Assembly: GCA_021810735.1 (NCBI GenBank) | Contig: JAJZIF010000147.1 | Span: 1 to 8,255 of the forward strand | Origin: Acidobacteriota bacterium | GTDB lineage: Bacteria > Acidobacteriota > Terriglobia > Terriglobales > Acidobacteriaceae | Length of the DNA stretch: 8,255 nt | Reading direction: 5' to 3' | In this document: positions 1 through 5,180 of the stretch, one piece after another | Layout: the number at the start of each line of letters is the position of its first letter | How positions within the stretch are numbered: the stretch's first letter is position 1 | Notes under the pieces: generated by a model | Told to the model about the DNA's origin: nothing | Databases searched by the model: none | What the model saw: only the letters and a program-made list of their open reading frames with translations | Position numbers and translations under genes: made by a program

Positions 1-1
1 C

Positions 2-661
2 AGCTTCAGCCTGACCATGGCTACGGTCCTGCTTCCTGTCGTTTTGATGATGATTGGCAGTTGGGCCAACGTATTCGCCGCGCCGAACACGCTGGCCAAT
101 CAACTGATTCAATTGATCGGTAGCGCCGATATCGCGCTCCTGATCGGTGTGCTCATCAGTTTCATTACTTTCGGCAAGATGCGAGGCTTCAGCCGGGACA
201 CCATCCTGAAATTTACCAATGAGTGTCTGGCCCCCACGGCCACCATCACCCTGTTGATAGGAGCGGGCGGCGGCTTTGGCAGAATTTTGCAGGATAGCGG
301 CACCGCCATGGCCATTGTGGATGTGGCGCTCCGTGCCCACATTTCACTTCTTCTGCTGGCGTGGCTGGTTGCCGCCGCTGTCCGCATTGCCACCGGATCG
401 GCGACCGTGGCGATGACCACTGCGGCGGGAATTATTGCGCCCTTCGCGCTGCATGTCCATGGAGTCCAGCCGGAATTGCTGGCCATTGCCACAGGCGCGG
501 GATCGCTCGTATTTTCTCATGTAAACGATGGCGCTTTCTGGCTGATCAAGGAATATTTCAATATGACCGTGGTGCAGACGTTCAAGACGTGGACCGTTTG
601 CGAAACGATTATTTCCCTGGTCGCACTTCTTTTCACCTTTGGTCTGTCGCGGGTTGTATAG
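2..661 (+). CDS. GntP-family gluconate/sugar-acid:H+ symporter, C-terminal half (5'-truncated)
   Basis: This is the C-terminal part of an inner-membrane permease of the gluconate:H+ symporter (GntP) family, which imports gluconate or related sugar acids such as fructuronate, idonate or glycerate with protons. The frame is open from base 2 and 219 of its own codons lie before the stop at 659-661. Family members are about 440-450 residues, so roughly the first half lies outside the window. The in-frame ATG at base 17 is internal and not the real start. Family hallmarks seen are GAGGGFGRILQDSG (260-301), RIATGSATVAMTTAAG (383-430) and FSHVNDGAFW followed by a KTWTVCETI-like segment (512 onward). 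Several hydrophobic helices separate them. The usual SHVNDSGFW reads SHVNDGAFW here, a mild variation. Substrate cannot be told from this half. The next gene starts 169 bp downstream, so co-transcription is possible but not shown. The family call is secure. Confidence 0.93.
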   Translation, partial: SFSLTMATVLLPVVLMMIGSWANVFAAPNTLANQLIQLIGSADIALLIGVLISFITFGKMRGFSRDTILKFTNECLAPTATITLLIGAGGGFGRILQDSGTAMAIVDVALRAHISLLLLAWLVAAAVRIATGSATVAMTTAAGIIAPFALHVHGVQPELLAIATGAGSLVFSHVNDGAFWLIKEYFNMTVVQTFKTWTVCETIISLVALLFTFGLSRVV

Positions 662-768
662 TCTTCGGTGACATGGTTTTCGCTGGCATTATGGTGAGAT
701 TTCCGTACTTTTAAGATGTTCTCAACATCCGGAGGATCTCCCGTATCCCACGATTCCCCTGTTTCGTA

Positions 769-822
769 GTAGCCTCTTGAAAAGAGCTACGCCGACAGCA
801 TGAATAGAAAACTATTCGTCGG
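769..822 (+). promoter_or_regulatory. Two adjacent inverted repeats in the leader of the GH31 gene
   Basis: Two potential hairpins lie back to back just before the GH31 start. The first pairs GTAG (769-772) plus CTCTT (774-778) with AAGAG plus CTAC (782-790), with a one-base bulge and a 3-nt loop. The second pairs CCGAC (792-796) with GTCGG (818-822) and GAATAG (802-807) with CTATTC (812-817) around an AAAA loop, with a 5-nt bulge on the 5' side. The outer right arm includes the first two G of the Shine-Dalgarno sequence. There is no T-tract, so these are not classical terminators. They could form an RNA structure limiting ribosome access or be operator half-sites. A TTGAAA at 777-782 resembles a -35 box, but no convincing -10 follows at normal spacing. 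The function is inference. Confidence 0.45.
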
Positions 823-826
823 AGGA
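821..826 (+). promoter_or_regulatory. Shine-Dalgarno site of the GH31 gene
   Basis: GGAGGA ends 4 bases before the ATG at 831. It is the strongest ribosome binding site in the window and fixes the start of the GH31 gene, because the resulting N-terminus is also a good signal peptide. Its first two bases form part of the inverted repeat 792-822. Confidence 0.8.
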
Positions 827-830
827 CACC

Positions 831-3227
831 ATGCTGCACCCAACGCTTCGATCCGTCCGATGGGTCCTTGTGGGCTTATTTCTGCTTCCCTGCTCCGCTG
901 CCCTGGCTGCCCACGCGAAAATCTTTGTCGCCCGGACTTCCACGGGGGTGGTCGTGCGTACACCGACCGACACCATGCGCATCACAGTGTGCGGCGCGGC
1001 TTCGGTGCATGTCGTCGTCGCTCCCAATATAGAGAACGATGGCAACGTAACGGCCGGAACTCCCAAGGAGCCGTGGATGGCACAGCCATGTACGCCCGCC
1101 AAGTTCACGCTGCATATCGCTGCCAAAAAACCGGCAACATCCCCTCCCGTACGGATGTCGAATCCTCTGGCAGCCACCCTGGATACGGGACAAATACGCG
1201 TCCTCATTTCGCTCGACTACGGCAATCTTGAATTTCAGGATGAGCAGGGAAACCGGCTACTCCGGGAATTCGAGGACAGGCCGCGAACCTACCGGACGGT
1301 GATGCGCAACGGCGAACTGATGTATGCCGTGGAAGACCGCTTCTATCCGGCGGTACGGGAAGGACTGTACGGACTGGGTCAGCACCAAAACGGTGTGTTC
1401 AATTATCGCGGTACCGTCGTTGAACTGGCGCAGGCGAATACAGACGTCGATATCCCGCTGCTGGTATCGACCCAGGGATATGGAATCTTTTGGAACTCGG
1501 CGGCCGTTTCCTATTATGACAATCGTTTTGCAACGGAAATGCGATTGACCTCGCAAGCGGCCAATGCGATCGACTATTACTTTCTCTACGGTCCGGAGAT
1601 GGACCAGATCATCCATCAGTATCGAGAGATGACCGGTCATGCTCCGATGTTCGGTGCATGGGCGTACGGATTCTTTCAGTCGAAAGATCGCTATCAAAGC
1701 GATGACGAACTGTTGAAAATCGCCAATGAATACCGCAGTCAACACGTACCATTGGATGTGATGGTGCAGGACTGGTTCTGGTGGGTGAAGCAGGGAGATC
1801 CGGAGTTCCGGCCGCAGGCATACCCCGATGTTCCCGCCACACTGCAGAAACTCCATGACGAGCATGTCCATGCCATGCTCAGCGTCTGGGCCGTCTTCAA
1901 TCCGCAATCGAAAACTTTCCAGGAGATGAAGGCCCGTGGTCTCACCATTCCAGGCACGACAGACTACGATGCCACCAACCCGGCCGCGGGAGATTTTTAC
2001 TGGAAACACTTCGTCGGCAAATTGTTCGCGCAAGGCTGGGATGCCTTCTGGCTCGATAGCTCCGAGCCGGAAGTCGCCTACCCCCATAGCGGCCAGAGCG
2101 ACGCCTCTTTGCAAGACAGAAAACTATTCATCGGCAACGGAGCGCGCTACACGAATATTTTTCCGCTGATGCACACCGGAAACGTGTATCAACACTGGCG
2201 CGAAACCACGGAGCAAAAGCGCGTCTTCATTCTGACTCGGTCCGCATTTGCAGGCCAGCAGAGGAATGCGGCTGTAACATGGTCGGGCGATGTGTACAGC
2301 ACATTCCTGTCCTTCTCGCGACAGATACCCGCCGGCCTCAACTTTGCGCTCTCCGGCATGCCGTACTGGACGACCGACATTGCCGGATATGGACCTCCCC
2401 TGGCGCGCGACACTCGCGACCCCGCGTATCAGGAGTTGTATGCGCGATGGTTTGAATTCGGCGTATTCTGTCCCATCTTCCGCACGCATGGACATCGCGC
2501 GAACAATGAGAACGAGCTTTTCTCGTATGGCTCGGTCACACCAATCCTCATTCGCTATGACAAGCTGCGCTACCGTCTTTTGCCCTATATTTACTCACTG
2601 GCATGGCAGGTCACCGCCCACGACTCCACCATCATGCGTCCATTGGTGATGGACTGGCGGACCGATCCGCATGTCTGGAATATCGGCGATCAGTTCATGT
2701 TCGGGCCCGATCTGCTCATCAGCCCTGTAACTGAGCAGGGAGCGATCAGCCGCTGGCTGTATCTGCCCGCATCGCCGGCCTGGTATGACTTCTGGACCGG
2801 CGACAAAACCAATGGACAACAGCGGATTGAAGTCACCGCGCCGCTCGACCGAATTCCCGTGTATGTACGCGCTGGATCCATCCTGCCCCTGGGGCCGGAG
2901 ATCGAGTGGGCAGGGCAGAATCCGGCTGCTCCCATCGAGTTGCGGATCTATCCCGGAGCCGACGGCGATTTCCAATTGTACGATGATGCGGGAGACACCT
3001 ATGCCTACGAAAAAGGGGCGCATTCCATCATCCCCATCCATTGGAACGAGGCATCGAAGACCTTGACCATCGGCGCACGGGAAGGATCGTTCCCGACTAT
3101 GTTGAGTCAGCGCACATTCCGTATCGTCTTTGTGAGTGGGAACCATGGCGCGGGCGCAAGCCCAACGGCGCAGGTGGACAAGGAAGTGCAATATGATGGG
3201 AGTTCCGTTTCCATCACCGCGCCATGA
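831..3227 (+). CDS. Exported glycoside hydrolase family 31 (probable alpha-xylosidase/alpha-glucosidase)
   Basis: This 798-residue protein is a GH31 retaining alpha-glycosidase that would release terminal alpha-linked xylose or glucose from oligosaccharides. Residues 1-26 form a Sec signal peptide (hydrophobic core about 12-25, AxA-type site near 24-26), so it acts in the periplasm or outside the cell. C21 is not in a lipobox. Order of parts: N-terminal beta-sandwich (about 28-250), TIM barrel (about 265-595), proximal beta-sandwich, then a DUF5110-like domain (about 700-770). The expected nucleophile is D409 in GWDAFWLDSSEPE and the acid/base D487 in TWSGD. D314 in VQDWFWW and R551/H553 in FRTHG match other conserved active-site segments. 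WLDSSEPE resembles the alpha-xylosidase branch more than the WxDMNE of typical alpha-glucosidases, so alpha-xylosidase is favoured but not proven. There is no PA14 insertion. The length is normal for a full-length member and the frame is intact. A strong GGAGGA supports the start. No other polysaccharide-degradation gene is adjacent. Confidence 0.93.
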   Translation: MLHPTLRSVRWVLVGLFLLPCSAALAAHAKIFVARTSTGVVVRTPTDTMRITVCGAASVHVVVAPNIENDGNVTAGTPKEPWMAQPCTPAKFTLHIAAKKPATSPPVRMSNPLAATLDTGQIRVLISLDYGNLEFQDEQGNRLLREFEDRPRTYRTVMRNGELMYAVEDRFYPAVREGLYGLGQHQNGVFNYRGTVVELAQANTDVDIPLLVSTQGYGIFWNSAAVSYYDNRFATEMRLTSQAANAIDYYFLYGPEMDQIIHQYREMTGHAPMFGAWAYGFFQSKDRYQSDDELLKIANEYRSQHVPLDVMVQDWFWWVKQGDPEFRPQAYPDVPATLQKLHDEHVHAMLSVWAVFNPQSKTFQEMKARGLTIPGTTDYDATNPAAGDFYWKHFVGKLFAQGWDAFWLDSSEPEVAYPHSGQSDASLQDRKLFIGNGARYTNIFPLMHTGNVYQHWRETTEQKRVFILTRSAFAGQQRNAAVTWSGDVYSTFLSFSRQIPAGLNFALSGMPYWTTDIAGYGPPLARDTRDPAYQELYARWFEFGVFCPIFRTHGHRANNENELFSYGSVTPILIRYDKLRYRLLPYIYSLAWQVTAHDSTIMRPLVMDWRTDPHVWNIGDQFMFGPDLLISPVTEQGAISRWLYLPASPAWYDFWTGDKTNGQQRIEVTAPLDRIPVYVRAGSILPLGPEIEWAGQNPAAPIELRIYPGADGDFQLYDDAGDTYAYEKGAHSIIPIHWNEASKTLTIGAREGSFPTMLSQRTFRIVFVSGNHGAGASPTAQVDKEVQYDGSSVSITAP

Positions 3228-3255
3228 GACACCCGTCCCATTCGATCTCACTATG

Positions 3256-3294
3256 CCGCGCTTTTCTGCCGGTCGCTCCTATTACGCGGTTTTT
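3256..3294 (+). terminator. Weak candidate intrinsic terminator after the GH31 gene
   Basis: CCGCG (3256-3260) can pair with CGCGG (3285-3289), and the right arm is followed directly by TTTTT (3290-3294). It begins 29 bp past the GH31 stop. The stem is only 5 bp and the loop is 24 nt, so this is a poor terminator by the usual criteria. It is listed because it is the only stem plus T-run found downstream of this gene. Confidence 0.25.
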
Positions 3295-3348
3295 CATCGA
3301 CTGGAATTTGATGTATCTGCCCACAATCCCCATCGCTGTTCTCTTCAT

Positions 3349-3445
3349 TTGTATGGGGCGGGAGCGCACGGTTCCATCCAGCGGTTAGACGGGATGATTG
3401 AGTGACGTAACGCGATTCGCTCGTCACGATTGCCCGCCCCACAAT
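3349..3445. repeat. Segment with nested inverted repeats (possible structured RNA or element remnant)
   Basis: TGGGGCGGG (3354-3362) is the exact reverse complement of CCCGCCCCA (3433-3441), and flanking TTGT (3349-3352) and ACAA (3441-3444) nearly extend it. Nested inside are GTGACG (3402-3407) with CGTCAC (3422-3427) and GCG (3412-3414) with CGC (3418-3420). CGGG (3390-3393) can alternatively pair with CCCG (3433-3436). The pentamer GATTG also recurs directly at 3396-3400 and 3428-3432. The pairs are visible in the sequence; that they form a functional RNA or mark a decayed mobile element is inference. No known riboswitch or RNA family was recognised. Confidence 0.3.
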
Positions 3446-3556
3446 GGGCTCGACGGCACTGTGGCGCCCCGTATTTCTCTACCCAGGTCAAAACATCGCC
3501 TCTTGTCGTGGCAATTGCTATAGCCGATTTATAGATGCTGCAGTTGAAAATGGGAT

Positions 3557-3611
3557 GAGTCATTCTGAGCGGAGCCTGCCCTGTGCATAGCCGAAGGGTT
3601 CAGAATGACTC
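3557..3611. repeat. REP-like intergenic hairpin with perfect 12-bp arms
   Basis: GAGTCATTCTGA (3557-3568) and TCAGAATGACTC (3600-3611) are perfect reverse complements around a 31-nt centre. The centre carries a further CCCT (3579-3582) / AGGG (3595-3598) pair and reads GCGGAGCCTGCCC near its left side. The GTCATTCTGAGCGgAGC start resembles a dispersed intergenic repeat I recall from acidobacterial genomes. No second copy is present in this window. It is too far from the flanking genes and lacks a T-run, so a terminator role is unlikely. A non-autonomous REP-type element is the favoured reading. Confidence 0.6.
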
Positions 3612-3703
3612 CCTTTCACAAATAACACACCAACAGTCAATCCGCTTTAGATAGCCCCCGAGCCGGAAAGCACGCAATCTTTTTCGATAGCACATTCGAT
3701 TGC

Positions 3704-4273
3704 ATGTTCCCGCTAAGATGCAGACATATGCATATTGCCGGGTCTTGGATTCTGCTGATCTTTATCAGTGTGTCGACGATGCTGGTCCTGCTGGTACTTC
3801 ACTTGACCAGGCTGGGCCTGTTGATCCATCAACAAATACCGGAGCGGCCGCACCAGCGGCTCTTTCTCGCTTCGGTCAGTTTCTTCATTACATTCCTGGG
3901 AGTCCGGCTGCTGGTCGCCTCGATCACACACCACGTGGGACCGTTCGGCTACGTCCAGATGGGGGGCAAACATATTCATCACCTGGTTTGGGGAATTCTA
4001 CTGCTGCTCGCTTCCGGCTATGCGGAACTGGCGGAAGTCGGCACGGGCGACAGTTCCCTTTCGATCCTTCTCAGCCGACTGCTGGCCCTGAGTTACGGCA
4101 TGGGCGCAGCTCTGACTCTCGATGAGTTCGCCCTGTGGCTCAACCTGGATGCCATGGCGTACTGGTCGAAGCAAGGCCGAGAGAGCATCGATGCGGTCGT
4201 GTTGTTTGGAGCCTTGCTCGCGGTCGGAACCTGGGGCGCGCCGCTGTTTCAGCGACGCCGTCCAGTGGACTAA
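3704..4273 (+). CDS. Polytopic inner-membrane protein of unknown function with HxHH motif
   Basis: A 189-residue membrane protein whose function I do not recognise; it resembles uncharacterised integral membrane proteins I recall from actinobacteria and acidobacteria. Hydrophobic segments lie at about 14-36, 54-74, 93-107, 120-140 and 163-181, suggesting four or five helices. Notable polar residues sit at helix edges: H90, H92 and H93 in GGKHIHHLVWG, D140-E141 in LTLDEFALWLNLD, and W154, R159 and D163 in YWSKQGRESIDAV. Such a His plus Asp/Glu set could bind a metal or be catalytic, but that is inference. The protein ends in a basic QRRRPVD tail, likely cytoplasmic. The start is uncertain: ATG 3704 has no clear Shine-Dalgarno sequence, and the in-frame ATG at 3728 (MHIAGSW) follows a weak TAAGATG-like site. 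The next gene is 165 bp downstream. Coding status is supported by composition and the amphipathic pattern. Confidence 0.8.
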   Translation: MFPLRCRHMHIAGSWILLIFISVSTMLVLLVLHLTRLGLLIHQQIPERPHQRLFLASVSFFITFLGVRLLVASITHHVGPFGYVQMGGKHIHHLVWGILLLLASGYAELAEVGTGDSSLSILLSRLLALSYGMGAALTLDEFALWLNLDAMAYWSKQGRESIDAVVLFGALLAVGTWGAPLFQRRRPVD

Positions 4274-4300
4274 TCAAGTGAATGATCAGTCGCGAAGCCG

Positions 4301-4428
4301 AGCGTCTCATGCGACGCTGCTACGCATTCTATGCCCGGGCTCTGCGTCTTTCCACTTGCTGAACCCGTCTCCATAGGGAAGTACAGTGCCTCGCGCCGCG
4401 ACGTTATGTGTTCAGATTTTCCTGTACT
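4301..4428. repeat. Short inverted repeats in the spacer before the DUF5666-like gene
   Basis: AGCGTC (4301-4306) pairs with GACGCT (4313-4318) shortly after the membrane-protein stop, without a T-run. Further on, AGTACAG (4380-4386) pairs with CTGTACT (4422-4428), whose right arm touches the GGTGA ribosome binding site (4429-4433) of the next gene. Arms of 6-7 bp are expected by chance every few hundred bases, so these are recorded only as visible structure. Confidence 0.2.
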
Positions 4429-4438
4429 GGTGAATCCA

Positions 4439-5104
4439 ATGCGCTTCAAAGGAAGCTGTTGCACTGTCACTCTCCGCCGCCTGTTCCCCGTTGCGATACT
4501 TTCCGTATCGGCCTCGACGATATTCGGCTTGCAGATTCCCGCGGACGGTCCCCAGCCTTTTCCAGATCTGCCCAGTGTTCGGGGTACGGTAAAGTCCGTT
4601 CACGACAGCGATGCAATCATTCAGACCGACGAAGGACAAACCTACACCGTACATACCAGCGACAACACGCGTATTTACAAAAGCCGCCAACCGATCAAGA
4701 TGAGTGATGTTCGCGCCGGGGATACGTTGGTGGCCGCCGGAGCGCTCGATGGGAACGCCCGCCTGCTGCGGGCCATTTTTGTCGCCGACGTGGACGCGGC
4801 CACGGTCGCGAAAATGCGCGCCAGCTTCGGCAAGACATGGATCGCAGGCAAGGTACTCAAAATCGAGGAAACCCGCATTACCGTGGACCGCATGGATCAT
4901 AAGACTCAAGTCATCGAGGCGGACGACACTACCTCGTTCCGCAAAGACGGTCAGAGCGTCACGCTGCTCGATGTCCACGCAGGAGATGCCATCCGTGCGA
5001 CCGGCGCGATCAAGAACGACATATTTGTTCCCACGCAACTGACCGTGATCGATCCCGCCTCCCGCAGGCGCAGAGGCGGAGATGCGGCGCCGGACCAGCC
5101 ATAA
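4439..5104 (+). CDS. Exported protein with two tandem DUF5666-like beta repeats
   Basis: A 221-residue envelope protein of unknown molecular role. The chosen ATG at 4439 is preceded by GGTGA (4429-4433) at 5-nt spacing and gives a signal peptide: basic RRL, then a hydrophobic stretch at about residues 15-30. The frame is open upstream, with ATGs at 4331 and 4406, but those would bury the signal peptide. After a short Pro-rich linker come two homologous units. Unit 1 is about residues 48-116 (VRGTVKSV, DVRAGDTLVAAGAL). Unit 2 is about 135-204 (IAGKVLKIEETRITVD, DVHAGDAIRATGAI). Each has a beta-rich OB-like pattern with a conserved [DV]xAGDxxxAxGA turn. This matches DUF5666, a family of uncharacterised exported proteins. 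A basic and acidic tail (RRRRGGDAAPDQP) ends it. The Oar-like gene begins 76 bp downstream, so co-transcription is plausible. A substrate or partner cannot be assigned. Confidence 0.8.
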   Translation: MRFKGSCCTVTLRRLFPVAILSVSASTIFGLQIPADGPQPFPDLPSVRGTVKSVHDSDAIIQTDEGQTYTVHTSDNTRIYKSRQPIKMSDVRAGDTLVAAGALDGNARLLRAIFVADVDAATVAKMRASFGKTWIAGKVLKIEETRITVDRMDHKTQVIEADDTTSFRKDGQSVTLLDVHAGDAIRATGAIKNDIFVPTQLTVIDPASRRRRGGDAAPDQP

Positions 5105-5180
5105 ACGGCACAACGTAGAAAAGCGAGCGACGTGACCTGGAGTCCGGAACGGAAACATATTGATGAGGTGCGGCGCGGCG

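Larger units (their letters stand above)
3228..3703. other. 476-bp intergenic region without a credible gene
   Basis: No frame on either strand here shows recognisable protein features. The short frames present, including minus-strand frames at 3251-3442 and 3345-3563, lack ribosome binding sites and protein-like composition. The region holds a weak terminator candidate (3256-3294), a segment with nested inverted repeats (3349-3445), the palindrome GCAATTGC (3511-3518) and a REP-like hairpin (3557-3611). A short inverted repeat (GCAATC 3674-3679 / GATTGC 3698-3703) touches the possible start of the next gene but is short enough to be chance. The promoter of the membrane-protein gene presumably lies here, but I could not find a convincing -35/-10 pair. 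Confidence 0.6.

Noticed and set aside
17..19. ATG at base 17 as the true start of the permease
   Set aside because: The frame is open upstream to the window edge and the product would be only half the normal GntP length, beginning inside a helix.
715..729. GATGTT-CTC-AACATC hairpin after the permease gene as a terminator
   Set aside because: The stem is 6 bp, AT-rich and not followed by a T-run; it may be chance.
1257..2114. Minus-strand open frame of 285 codons inside the GH31 gene
   Set aside because: It overlaps the GH31 N-terminal domain and TIM barrel, whose catalytic motifs are intact on the + strand; the antisense product shows no recognisable family.
3674..3703. GCAATC/GATTGC inverted repeat just before ATG 3704 as an operator
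   Set aside because: Six-base arms with an 18-nt gap are expected by chance about every few hundred bases.
3700..4125. Alternative plus-strand frame of 141 codons overlapping the membrane-protein gene
   Set aside because: Its composition is not protein-like, whereas the frame starting at 3704 gives regular hydrophobic helices and a plausible polar motif pattern.
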